Shown here: positions 1-7,192 of the stretch, piece after piece
Layout: each line of letters opens with the position of its first letter
How positions within the stretch are numbered: the first letter of the stretch is position 1
Source: Bacteroidota bacterium
GTDB lineage: Bacteria > Spirochaetota > Spirochaetia > JABMQR01
Reading direction: 5' to 3'
Length of the DNA stretch: 14,006 nt
NCBI GenBank assembly: GCA_013202335.1
Contig: JABMQR010000152.1
Coordinates: 1 to 14,006, forward strand
Position numbers and translations under genes: made by a program
The notes under the pieces: model-generated
What the model was told of the DNA's origin: nothing
Seen by the model: the letters and a program-made list of their open reading frames with translations, nothing else
The model's database searches: none

Positions 1-125
1 ACCTATATTAGTAATGCGGGGGTCTGATCCTAAGCCCCCGCTTCCTGGAAACCTATATTAGTAATGCGGGGGTCTGATCCTAAGCCCCCGCTTCCTGGAA
101 ACCTATATTAGTAATGCGGGGGTCT
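1..125. repeat. 50-bp tandem repeat, 2.5 copies, entering the slyX 3' end
   Basis: Every base from 1 to 75 is identical to the base 50 positions further on, giving two full units (1-50, 51-100) and a half unit (101-125). The right half-unit is the end of slyX: it encodes the last residues PPHY and the TAA stop. Each unit therefore carries a copy of the end of slyX with its stop codon. Each unit also holds the arms GCGGGGG and CCCCCGC, which can fold into GC-rich hairpins (for example 16-41 and 66-91). No T-run follows, so these are not classical intrinsic terminators. A unit of 50 bp is not a multiple of three, so this is not a protein repeat. The array may continue beyond the left edge. Confidence 0.95.
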
Positions 126-320
126 TTCCCCAATCGTTCGCTCTTCCGCTGCAAGTTCAAGTAAATCTTCAAGCTTCTTTGAGAGAAGGCCCGTTTTACT
201 CTCCAGATCCCGAATCCGCTGCTGTTGCTCTATCACAACCTCATTAAGTTGTTGAATAAGATCATCCTGAAAGGCAACTTTTGTCTCTAACCGAATAATT
301 CTCTCATCTGACTCTGACAT
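108..320 (-). CDS. slyX: SlyX family protein
   Basis: This is a 70-residue protein of the SlyX family, short coiled-coil proteins of unclear function (E. coli SlyX is 72 residues). The N-terminal two thirds is a heptad-rich coiled coil with the family pattern around residues 8-40 (RLETKVAFQDDLIQQLNEVV). The C-terminus ends in PPHY, the family's hallmark tail. The start at 320 is chosen because AGGAGG lies six bases upstream; a longer frame reaching 365 would cross that ribosome binding site and the promoter. It follows the ABC transporter operon but is separated from it by an intrinsic terminator and has its own likely promoter. Its last codons and stop form part of the 50-bp tandem repeat, which is unusual. 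Confidence 0.9.
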   Translation of the reverse strand: MSESDERIIRLETKVAFQDDLIQQLNEVVIEQQQRIRDLESKTGLLSKKLEDLLELAAEERTIGERPPHY

Positions 321-349
321 ATCGCGCCTCCTGTTTGGCTGTAAAAACC

Positions 350-378
350 ATACTATACCAGCCAAAGCCTTGTATCAA
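350..378 (-). promoter_or_regulatory. Probable slyX promoter
   Basis: Read on the minus strand, TTGATA (378-373) is followed after 17 bases by TAGTAT (355-350); an overlapping TATAGT (357-352) is a 15-base alternative. It lies between the ABC operon terminator and the slyX ribosome binding site, so slyX is probably its own transcription unit. Confidence 0.5.
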
Positions 379-380
379 CC

Positions 381-414
381 AAAAAAGCCTGCCGAAAATA
401 CATCCGACAGGCTT
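381..414 (-). terminator. Intrinsic terminator of the sugar ABC transporter operon
   Basis: On the minus-strand transcript the arms AAGCCUGUCG and CGGCAGGCUU form a ten-pair stem (one G-U pair) around a ten-base loop and run straight into a U-run (six A on the plus strand at 381-386). It sits just past the stop of the binding-protein gene at 468, so it closes the ABC transporter operon. Confidence 0.9.
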
Positions 415-467
415 CAAAAGAACTACTGAAACTTACAATCAAGTGTTTATTTCAGCAAGAATTAGCA

Positions 468-1571
468 TCAATCGTACAGAAGACCTGTGATATCAGCGTC
501 ATCCATATTGTCTTTGTCGTAAAACTTAGCACCAGTATCAACATCTGCTACTGTTTCGCCCATGTAGGCTTTATAAGCAAGTTCAACTGCTTTGTAACCG
601 ATTGAGTAAGGATCCTGAGTGATTGAACCAAGGAAGTACCCATTTCGTACAGCATTTTTCTGGCCAGCGCCTGCATCAAATCCAAGTACTACAAGACCAG
701 CAAATTTAGAAGCTAAATCAGCTCCATCATTTGTTGCTGCAAGAATACCTTTTACTGTTGCTTCGTTTGAACAGAATACACCAAGAACGTTATCATCTTC
801 GACTTTGTTCAATACTGCTGTTGCTGCTGCGGCACCGTCTGTTGCTGCTGCTGATGCAGGAACAACCATTTCAATCATGACTTTCTTTCCGCCGGTTGGG
901 CTGTCGCTGGCGATATATGCAGTGTTACCCATAACTTTGATGTCTGCAGCGGTAAGAGCTGTTTCTTTAACAATAAGATCAACGATTGTGTCTCTGAAAC
1001 CTTTACCACGGCTAAGGAGTGATTCACCTGCCGCATCCTGGTTCATAACAACGATCTTAACAGGGTTAGCTGCTGTAGCTTTTTCAACTTCAGCTTTAAT
1101 CACTTCAAACATTTTGATTGCTGCCATACCGGCTGCATTGTAGTTATCTGTAGAAGCATTTGCATAGATAGATCCAGCTGGAGCATTCGGAACACCAGAG
1201 TCAAAACCGATTACAGGAATACCTTTGGCCAATGTCTGCTGAAGCTGATCAATTACAGATTCTGTATTAAGCGCTGCAAGAGCGATAGCTACAGGATTTT
1301 TAGCCATAGCATTGTTGAGCATCTCAACCTGATCCTGTACATCACTTTCTGATGCAGGGCCTTCAAATGTGATGTCTACACCATATTCAGCTGCTGCTGC
1401 ATTAGCACCCAGTTTAACCTGCTGCCAGAAGTCGTGCTGTTCACCTTTTGATATTACTGCAATGTAAGGTGTTCCGCCTTCAGCTTCTGCTGCTGCGAAA
1501 AGAGACATAGAAACTGACACCATCAGTACCATTGTAATTAAAACGATACCAATTTTTTTAGAAACTTTCAT
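468..1571 (-). CDS. Sugar ABC transporter, periplasmic substrate-binding protein (CUT2/RbsB type)
   Basis: This 367-residue protein is the periplasmic receptor that delivers a sugar or related ligand to the permease encoded upstream. A Sec signal is visible: Lys residues at 2-6, a hydrophobic core to about 25, then FAAAEAEGG around the cleavage region. There is no lipobox Cys, so it should be soluble in the periplasm. The mature part has the two-lobed periplasmic-binding-protein-like fold of the RbsB class: an early IAVISKG strand with HDFW, the GIPVIGFDSGVP strand-turn with its ligand-contact Asp, and a late VVLGFDAG strand. Start support: GGGAGG lies five bases before the ATG. It is the last gene of the operon, whereas receptor genes are often first. 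The ligand cannot be told from sequence alone; ribose, xylose, inositol or another polyol are all possible. Confidence 0.92.
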   Translation of the reverse strand: MKVSKKIGIVLITMVLMVSVSMSLFAAAEAEGGTPYIAVISKGEQHDFWQQVKLGANAAAAEYGVDITFEGPASESDVQDQVEMLNNAMAKNPVAIALAALNTESVIDQLQQTLAKGIPVIGFDSGVPNAPAGSIYANASTDNYNAAGMAAIKMFEVIKAEVEKATAANPVKIVVMNQDAAGESLLSRGKGFRDTIVDLIVKETALTAADIKVMGNTAYIASDSPTGGKKVMIEMVVPASAAATDGAAAATAVLNKVEDDNVLGVFCSNEATVKGILAATNDGADLASKFAGLVVLGFDAGAGQKNAVRNGYFLGSITQDPYSIGYKAVELAYKAYMGETVADVDTGAKFYDKDNMDDADITGLLYD

Positions 1572-1593
1572 ATGATCCTCCCAATAAATTTTA

Positions 1594-1613
1594 CCCGTGA
1601 ATTATTCCACAGG
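1594..1613 (-). promoter_or_regulatory. Small hairpin in the permease-receptor intergenic gap
   Basis: In the 109-base gap between the permease stop and the receptor start, the minus-strand RNA can pair CCUGUG with CACGGG (six pairs, one G-U) around an eight-base loop. No U-run follows directly. It could protect a processed receptor mRNA from 3' decay of upstream RNA, but this is inference from position only. No strong promoter was seen in the gap. Confidence 0.3.
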
Positions 1614-1680
1614 ATATAAAACAATATATATTTAGAGTGTGGTTTTGCCCGTACAATACAAACCCTACCCAATTAATCTA

Positions 1681-2961
1681 TTAAAACTCTGCACCTTCAC
1701 TTGAAGAACCTTTGTGCACAGCATGCTGGAATTCACGTTCAGAAGTTTTCTCTTCAGCAAGGATTCTGGCTTTTTCGGCCTTTTCCTCAGATTTCATCTT
1801 TTTAAATGTTTTTTTCGTCTCGTGCTGGAGTGCAGCCATCTCATTTTTAGCGGATACCTCTTCTTCGCTCCCGCTTACTGCTGATCGTATTTTTGCTTTA
1901 AGAAGCGCTGTTTTATCAAGCATCTCTACTTTATATGCATCAGCGGGTGTCAGTAACTTAACCTCAGATGCTTTTTTGTTTCGATAAATATCCAATAGTA
2001 CGGCACCGATTACGACGACTCCTGTAAAGAATGTCTGGTAATGTGCCTGCAAATCCATTGACGGCAGACCTACCCTCAAAACACTCATGATATATACACC
2101 GATAAGAGTGCCGAAAACCGATCCGATTCCACCGGAAAGTGAAGTCCCTCCAATAACCGCTCCTGCAATAGCATAGAGCTCAAAACCCTGCCCCTGTGCC
2201 GGCATTACGGTCGTATATACTGCTGCAAAAGCTATACCACCGAAACCGGCAGTGATACCACTTATTACATAGGCCATCATTTCCCATTTCTTGACATTCA
2301 CACCAGAAAGGCGTGCGGCTTCTTTGTTACTGCCGATTGCAAAGATATAACGGCCCATCTTTGTCTTTGTCAGAATGATAAAAGCAATCACCGCAACACA
2401 CAGCAGCACTATTGCACCAGTGGGAATTGAGTTATTGCTCTCGCTAATAAATTTGAAAATACTCTTGAACCATCCATCATCGGCAGCTCTGGTGGGAAAA
2501 GTTGCACTCCGGACATTGGATACTATTGAACCTACGCCCATGGAGATCATCATTGTTCCCAAAGTTGCAATGAAGGGAGGAAGTTTCAGCCGGGATACCA
2601 TAATCCCGTTGAAAAAACCAAATGCGGTTGCGACAGCCATAATAAGCATTAGAGAGAGCCACATAGGCCAGCCCCAGGTCTTATAGGCTGTTCCACCGAT
2701 AATTGCAGCACACATCATGACTGTTCCGACAGAAAGGTCTATTCCACCGGTTATGATTACAAAGGTAACACCGATTGCAACAAAACCAATATAGTATGAT
2801 GAGTCGAGGATATTAACTAAAGTCGAGTATGAAAAAAAGTTCCTGCCAAAAAAACCAAAAAATACATAGAGTATCACGAGGGCAGCAGGGGCTAAAAATT
2901 TCTGCAGACCAATTTCCTTCATATTATCAAAAAATGTTTTATCTTTCCCTAATCTTTCCAT
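1681..2961 (-). CDS. Sugar ABC transporter, permease (CUT2/RbsC type) with long charged C-terminal tail
   Basis: This 426-residue inner-membrane permease belongs to the BPD_transp_2 (RbsC/XylH) family. Family landmarks are TGGIDLSVGT (about 71-80), the cytoplasmic coupling loop GRYIFAIGSNKEAARLSGV (about 203-221) and GGTSLSGGIGSV (about 271-282). Hydrophobic segments fill roughly residues 20-325, consistent with eight to ten helices. Family members are usually about 320-350 residues; here the last 100 residues are highly charged, rich in Lys, Glu and Ala, helix-prone and predicted cytoplasmic. The start is taken as ATG at 2961, nine bases after AGGAG; a TTG directly before it (2964) is an alternative. 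The gene follows the ATPase stop by only a few bases, so the two are one transcription unit and probably translationally coupled. Confidence 0.93.
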   Translation of the reverse strand: MERLGKDKTFFDNMKEIGLQKFLAPAALVILYVFFGFFGRNFFSYSTLVNILDSSYYIGFVAIGVTFVIITGGIDLSVGTVMMCAAIIGGTAYKTWGWPMWLSLMLIMAVATAFGFFNGIMVSRLKLPPFIATLGTMMISMGVGSIVSNVRSATFPTRAADDGWFKSIFKFISESNNSIPTGAIVLLCVAVIAFIILTKTKMGRYIFAIGSNKEAARLSGVNVKKWEMMAYVISGITAGFGGIAFAAVYTTVMPAQGQGFELYAIAGAVIGGTSLSGGIGSVFGTLIGVYIMSVLRVGLPSMDLQAHYQTFFTGVVVIGAVLLDIYRNKKASEVKLLTPADAYKVEMLDKTALLKAKIRSAVSGSEEEVSAKNEMAALQHETKKTFKKMKSEEKAEKARILAEEKTSEREFQHAVHKGSSSEGAEF

Positions 2962-2967
2962 CAACTA

Positions 2968-4473
2968 TTACTCCTGATTTCGCATTGTGGCATAGTGCAT
3001 AATTTTCTCCTGGCTTGCTTCCTCTATAGCCAGACTTCCTGTCTTTTCCCCTTCACACATAACCACGATCCGATCGCTCATCCGAAGAATTTCCTGGAGC
3101 TCGGAAGAGATCATGATTATTGATTTCCCCTCTTTAACAAGTTCATTCATTAAGGTATAAATTTCACTTTTTGCTCCGACATCAATTCCTCTGGTCGGTT
3201 CATCAAAAATGAGGATTTCACTGTTTTTTATGAGCCATTTGGCTATAACGACTTTTTGCTGATTCCCACCTGAAAGATTTTTCAGGAGCTGATCCAGACT
3301 TGGTGTCTTTATTTTCAGTTTATCAACAAACTTTTTCGTAATCTGCTCAATCTGCTTTGCATGTATGAAAAGACCGCGTTCATAATCATCGTAAGATGCC
3401 ATTACCGCATTGGCTGATACACTTAAGTTTACTGCCAATCCATATCGCTTTCTGTCTTCTGAAAGGTAACCAATCCCATGTGACACTGCTTCCATTGGTG
3501 ACTTGATGCGAACCGGTCGTCCCTTGATCTCAATTGTCCCGCTCTCAATTGGATCCGCACCAAACAGGGCTCTGGCAGTTTCCGTCCTGCCTGCACCCAT
3601 CAGGCCGGCAAATCCGAGAATCTCACCCTTACGCAGCTCAAAGCTTACATTTTGAACAAGCTTTCCGGCATTCAGGTTATTTACCCTCAAAACGACTTCT
3701 GCCCCTTCGGGAACATTACTTATTGCCTTGGGTTTTTCATATATTACCCGACCGACCATCATATTGATAATCTGTTCCTTGGTAATATCTTTGGTATTCT
3801 CTGTCCCGACACATTCACCATCACGAAGTACGGTAACCCGATCGGTTATCCTGTTAATCTCATCCATTCGGTGGGAGATATAGATCATTGCAACACCTTT
3901 TTCGGCCAAGTCCCGCATGATCGCAAAGAGTTCCTGAATCTCTGTCTCGGTAAGTGCTGCTGTTGGTTCATCCAGAATAAGGACTTTCAGATTATGGGAT
4001 ACAGCTTTGGCAATCTCTACCATCTGCTGTTTACCTACGGTGAGGTTTCCCAGTAATTCCAGAGGATCTATCTGCATGTTCAGTCTGGTAAAAAGTTCCA
4101 CTGTCCGCTTGTTCTGCGCTTTCTCATCCAGAAAAAACCCTCTGCCTTTCGTGGATTCCCTTCCTATAAAGATGTTCTGGGCAACGGAAAGATGATCCAT
4201 CATATTAAGTTCCTGATGAATAATTCCGATCCCCATTTTCATGGCTTCTTTTGGTCCACGGGGATTAAATAGTTTCCCGAGGTACCTGATCTCACCTGTA
4301 TCTTTTGGGAAAATACCGGTCAGTGCTTTCATTAAGGTAGATTTTCCTGCTCCATTCTCTCCAACAAGGGCATGTATTTCCCCGGCATTAAGATCAAAAT
4401 CCACACTTTTTAGGGCATGAACTCCTGTAAAGCGTTTATCTATCTTTTTCATTTCAAGGACTTTTTCGCTCAA
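2968..4473 (-). CDS. Sugar ABC transporter, double ATPase subunit (CUT2/RbsA-MglA type)
   Basis: This 501-residue fused ATPase has two ABC domains and energises the CUT2 importer. In domain 1, Walker A GENGAGKST is at 38-46, the signature-like LTVGKQQ at 144-150 and Walker B with LILDEPTAAL at 165-174. In domain 2, Walker A is degenerate (GLMGAGRTE, 290-298), as is normal for this class, while LSGGNQQ (400-406) and LIFDEPTRGID (421-431) are intact. The length matches RbsA/MglA (about 500). The start is a TTG at 4473, supported by AGGAG eight bases upstream and by normal family N-terminal length; the first ATG would remove seven residues. It is the first gene of the transporter part of the locus, followed at once by the permease gene. 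Confidence 0.94.
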   Translation of the reverse strand: MSEKVLEMKKIDKRFTGVHALKSVDFDLNAGEIHALVGENGAGKSTLMKALTGIFPKDTGEIRYLGKLFNPRGPKEAMKMGIGIIHQELNMMDHLSVAQNIFIGRESTKGRGFFLDEKAQNKRTVELFTRLNMQIDPLELLGNLTVGKQQMVEIAKAVSHNLKVLILDEPTAALTETEIQELFAIMRDLAEKGVAMIYISHRMDEINRITDRVTVLRDGECVGTENTKDITKEQIINMMVGRVIYEKPKAISNVPEGAEVVLRVNNLNAGKLVQNVSFELRKGEILGFAGLMGAGRTETARALFGADPIESGTIEIKGRPVRIKSPMEAVSHGIGYLSEDRKRYGLAVNLSVSANAVMASYDDYERGLFIHAKQIEQITKKFVDKLKIKTPSLDQLLKNLSGGNQQKVVIAKWLIKNSEILIFDEPTRGIDVGAKSEIYTLMNELVKEGKSIIMISSELQEILRMSDRIVVMCEGEKTGSLAIEEASQEKIMHYATMRNQE

Positions 4474-4554
4474 ATCCGATTCTCCTGACTACTCTGTTGA
4501 TAGTTCACGGTAACCCGCGATCCGCATGCATCATTCGCTTTTAGCCAACTATGC

Positions 4555-4582
4555 AGTATCAATTGTAGCTTTGGTTTTACAA
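4555..4582 (-). promoter_or_regulatory. Possible promoter of the ABC transporter genes
   Basis: On the minus strand TTGTAA (4582-4577) is followed after 16 bases by GATACT (4560-4555), upstream of the ATPase start. The 225-base gap between the URO-D-like gene and the ATPase contains only a weak five-pair stem (about 4646-4664) and no strong terminator, so read-through from the URO-D-like gene is also possible. Confidence 0.35.
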
Positions 4583-4698
4583 GCAAAACAGGGAGGATTC
4601 TGCCCAAAGTATTGAGGATTTTGTACTATTAGGGAGAAAAATGATATTGAGGAACTGAAAACCTCATTCTATGCTATTATCCGGCGGATCGGATGTAC

Positions 4699-5838
4699 CT
4701 ACAAACCAAACATCTTCTCTTTAAGGTCTAAATAGTAGATGTAGTTTTCCCAGCTAACATCCGGCGGACAACGATGATCACAAAAAGGGATATATCCTCC
4801 ACGCTCAACATACGGGACCAGAGATTCCATATAGGCTTTGATCGCCTCTTTACCGGCAATCATTTGGGTCTTATCAAAACCACCCATTATACGCAGACGT
4901 CCATCATACTTATCGAGGAGTTCACCGGGATGCGAACAGCCCATAACTTCAAAGGGGAAAAGTGAATTTATTCCACCGGCCAGAAAACCCTCCATAATTG
5001 GTCTTACATCACCATCACAATCGGTGTACCAGATATCAATACCATGGGCCTCAAGTTTTTTGTGTATCCTTTTATAACGGGGTACCACAATATCATCAAA
5101 AAAGCTCACTGAGACAAGAGGACCGTTTTTAAAACAAATATCCTCCCATCCTGATGCATAATCAAAACCAAAGTGCGGAAGAACCTGATCCAGAAGATCC
5201 TCTGTGAGACAGCAGGAAGTTTCCACCATATCTTCGACCATGTCAGGATAATCGTACATTGCGTATGCCAAACCCTCTACGGTTAGCATATCCCTGATAC
5301 GTCCTATCATCGAACCGCAATAGACGCCAAGGGGGTATTCCCGATTTTCCGGATGTTCAATTTTAAGCGATTCAATATCCATAATTCTTGCAGGATCTGA
5401 TCTTTTGAAATGTTCAGCCTTCACCTCTTCCCAATCTTTTGGCGTTGTTATAGCTGACTTTGTGAAGTGCGGCATGGTTGTATGACCATCTTTTGGTACT
5501 TCAGCAATTAGCCCATCACGATTTTGTATAATGTACTTATCTCCGGTTTCACCAATACGTTTTTCCGTAAAACCAGGATGTACCCAGGTGTTTCCGGTTA
5601 TCTCTTTTATGGTATCAAATCCAAGAAAAATACCAGCCTCTTTGTTAGTTGTTATTCCGGCACTTTTAAAAGGCTCCCAAACGGTAAAATTCTCTTCCCA
5701 ATACCCAAATTCCATATTAAAGCAACGATCAACCGGTTTAAAGTGCATCTGGGCAGTAAATCGTTCGCGGGAAGTCATTGTCCCCTTCCAGGAATCTCTA
5801 ATAGGTGTGATAGTTTTTGCAGGACTGTTGGAATTCAT
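4699..5838 (-). CDS. Uroporphyrinogen decarboxylase-like (URO-D superfamily) protein
   Basis: This 379-residue protein belongs to the URO-D superfamily, a TIM-barrel group that includes HemE and corrinoid:coenzyme M methyltransferases (MtaA/CmuA type). It is not a typical HemE: it opens with the superfamily pattern MTSRERFTAQMHFKPVDR (from residue 20) and has a methyltransferase-like C-terminal half, with WYTDCDGD, FEVMGCSHPGEL, LRIMGGFDK and an end of PPDVSWENYIYYL. Cys and His residues in YTDCDGD and PFCDHRCP could bind a metal (inference). The start at 5838 has GGAGG upstream with normal spacing. Its place ahead of a sugar importer and opposite an AraC regulator suggests a catabolic or one-carbon role linked to the imported compound. 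The exact reaction is unknown. Confidence 0.8.
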   Translation of the reverse strand: MNSNSPAKTITPIRDSWKGTMTSRERFTAQMHFKPVDRCFNMEFGYWEENFTVWEPFKSAGITTNKEAGIFLGFDTIKEITGNTWVHPGFTEKRIGETGDKYIIQNRDGLIAEVPKDGHTTMPHFTKSAITTPKDWEEVKAEHFKRSDPARIMDIESLKIEHPENREYPLGVYCGSMIGRIRDMLTVEGLAYAMYDYPDMVEDMVETSCCLTEDLLDQVLPHFGFDYASGWEDICFKNGPLVSVSFFDDIVVPRYKRIHKKLEAHGIDIWYTDCDGDVRPIMEGFLAGGINSLFPFEVMGCSHPGELLDKYDGRLRIMGGFDKTQMIAGKEAIKAYMESLVPYVERGGYIPFCDHRCPPDVSWENYIYYLDLKEKMFGL

Positions 5839-5866
5839 ACATTACCTCCGCGATATTTAATGACAC

Positions 5867-5894
5867 AATATATGATAGTTTAAACCCATCTCAA
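5867..5894 (-). promoter_or_regulatory. Promoter of the URO-D-like gene
   Basis: On the minus strand TTGAGA (5894-5889) and TATATT (5872-5867) are 16 bases apart, placing the start of transcription about 20 bases before the ATG at 5838. It lies in the divergent region shared with the AraC-family gene, a natural place for that regulator to act. Confidence 0.5.
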
Positions 5895-5905
5895 CTCTAT
5901 ACAAA

Positions 5906-5934
5906 TTGACAATCTCATGGTTATAATGGATTAT
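5906..5934 (+). promoter_or_regulatory. Promoter of the AraC-family regulator gene
   Basis: A perfect -35 box TTGACA (5906-5911) is followed after 17 bases by GATTAT (5929-5934). A perfect TATAAT is also present at 5922-5927 but only ten bases from that -35; it could serve with a weak -35 if transcription is activator-dependent. The region lies between the divergent promoters. Confidence 0.5.
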
Positions 5935-5974
5935 TCTACGGTTTCAATAAAAGAACAATAATTGGGAAAAACAA

Positions 5975-6844
5975 TTGCAGACACAGCTTACTATACAGCC
6001 TGATTCAATTATTCCGGATATACACCTCTGCCATTATCAGGAATCAACTTCCGGATTGAATATTACCTGGCGGACAATTGACGAATTCGAATTGGTGTAT
6101 ATAACCCATGGTTCCGGCAGGTATCAAATGCTCGAAAAGAGTTGGGAGTATAGGCCGGGTACCATCATTTTCACCCCGCCCCACATACAACATCGATATG
6201 TTGAGCCTGGGAAAAATCCTTCCGGACACTGGGCAATTCATTTTCGCTTATACCCGGGAATACAAGAAGAACTTCTTACCTGGGAAAAAAGAAAAAGTGG
6301 TTTTGAACAATTGAGAATACAACTGCATGGGGGACAGATGATCCCCTATGTTGTTAATAATTTTCAGCCGCCTGATAATTTCTCATTCAATACTATACAG
6401 GATAATTGGGATCTGGGGACTCTAAATCCAACGGCAACCTCACCTCTTAAATGGAAAACCTCTTTTCTCATACTCCTTACTGCGTTTTTTGATCATCCAC
6501 TAACCACTCACTTCACACAAAAAGGGTACGGGTATAAAAAAAGTTTACAGTATATTCATAAGCATGCAGAAATCCCTCTATCGATCTCACTACTTTCAGA
6601 TTTAGAGGGGGTGACGGTAAATCATTATTCAGCACAGTTTACAAAGATTTATGGAATTACCCCGACGGCTTATATAAGGGCCTGGCGAATACGCAGAGCA
6701 AGAGAGCTGCTGCTTAACTCAAATCTTACCGTTAAACAGATAGCTCCCTTATGCGGTTTTGAGGATCAATTTTATCTATCCCGGGTTTTTAAAAAAGAGA
6801 TTGGGATAAGTCCCACCGCCTTCCGTGACAGACACAGATTATGA
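5975..6844 (+). CDS. AraC family transcriptional regulator
   Basis: This 289-residue regulator has an N-terminal cupin-like sensor domain and a C-terminal AraC/XylS DNA-binding domain. The sensor domain shows FELVYITHGSGRY (38-50) and PGTIIFTPPHIQH (61-73), typical of effector-binding beta-barrels. The last 100 residues hold two helix-turn-helix units: one around 203-230 and a second with TVKQIAPLCGFEDQFYLSRVFKK, ending in the family's GISPTAFR signature. The start is a TTG; an in-frame stop lies 27 bases upstream and no ATG exists between, and the shorter alternatives would cut into the sensor domain. The ribosome binding site is weak. It is divergent from the URO-D/ABC transporter genes and is probably their sugar-responsive regulator, an inference from position. 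Confidence 0.9.
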   Translation: MQTQLTIQPDSIIPDIHLCHYQESTSGLNITWRTIDEFELVYITHGSGRYQMLEKSWEYRPGTIIFTPPHIQHRYVEPGKNPSGHWAIHFRLYPGIQEELLTWEKRKSGFEQLRIQLHGGQMIPYVVNNFQPPDNFSFNTIQDNWDLGTLNPTATSPLKWKTSFLILLTAFFDHPLTTHFTQKGYGYKKSLQYIHKHAEIPLSISLLSDLEGVTVNHYSAQFTKIYGITPTAYIRAWRIRRARELLLNSNLTVKQIAPLCGFEDQFYLSRVFKKEIGISPTAFRDRHRL

Positions 6845-6960
6845 GGCAGGTACTCACAAGCCAGCCTAAGCCCATACCCGCGACACCGACGATTCCACCG
6901 AAAATATAAAGAACTGATACGAACCTTGTGGGAGGGAAAGTAGAGTAACATCTTTGAGGA
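6845..6960 (-). other. Possible decayed membrane-protein fragment
   Basis: The gap between the AraC gene and the nad promoter holds no convincing gene. On the minus strand one frame reads a run (about 6938 down to 6845) of the form RFVSVLYIFGGIVGVAG followed by a Gly/Leu-rich helix. This resembles a transmembrane segment of FtsX/LolC-type permeases. The same frame then runs antisense into the AraC gene before stopping, and there is no ribosome binding site. It is most likely a remnant or a chance frame. Confidence 0.2.
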
Positions 6961-7020
6961 TAAAAACTTAATAGGTGTAACAATGTGCAGAAAAGCAGTA
7001 ATGAGAATAATTCTGTTAAA

Positions 7021-7050
7021 TTGTTATTGGAATGACTTTTATTCTATAAT
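7021..7050 (+). promoter_or_regulatory. Promoter of the nadCAB operon
   Basis: TTGTTA (7021-7026) and a perfect TATAAT (7045-7050) are separated by 18 bases. Transcription would begin near 7057, giving a leader of about 135 bases before the nadC start. This also shows that an open frame reaching back to 6983 is not the true N-terminus of NadC. Confidence 0.65.
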
Positions 7051-7156
7051 TTCCCACAAGCTTTGTTACACTAAAAAAATTATCCTTACAGCATTATCAC
7101 TGTTTTTTTTGCCATGTTTTGACTTACCGACATTCACTAAGTTTGTCGAATACCCT

Positions 7157-7178
7157 ATACTGTTTCTCCAAACAGTAT
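7157..7178 (+). promoter_or_regulatory. Perfect inverted repeat before the nadC ribosome binding site (candidate operator)
   Basis: ATACTGTTT (7157-7165) and AAACAGTAT (7170-7178) are exact reverse complements around four bases. The right arm ends two bases before the ribosome binding site GGAGG (7180-7184). It could be a binding site for an NAD-responsive repressor, or an RNA hairpin that limits ribosome access. NiaR and NrtR are known regulators of nad operons in other bacteria, but the site was not matched to either one. Confidence 0.55.
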
Positions 7179-7192
7179 CGGAGGAAATACTA

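Noticed and set aside
1..125. CRISPR array
   Set aside because: The 50-bp units are contiguous and identical, with no variable spacers and no cas genes in view.
321..365. Longer SlyX start at 365
   Set aside because: It would put the AGGAGG ribosome binding site inside the coding region and exceed the family length; MSESDER at 320 fits.
619..1143. 174-codon plus-strand frame opposite the binding-protein gene
   Set aside because: It is antisense to a well-recognised gene, has no ribosome binding site and shows only the Ala/Thr/Ser-rich composition of a shadow frame.
4646..4664. Terminator after the URO-D-like gene
   Set aside because: The stem is only five pairs (TGAGG/CCTCA) with a nine-base loop, and the T-run lies several bases away, too weak to call.
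6983..7192. N-terminal extension of NadC by 70 residues
   Set aside because: The extension has no family similarity, overlaps a TTGTTA/TATAAT promoter and the leader palindrome, and the ATG at 7193 has a strong ribosome binding site.
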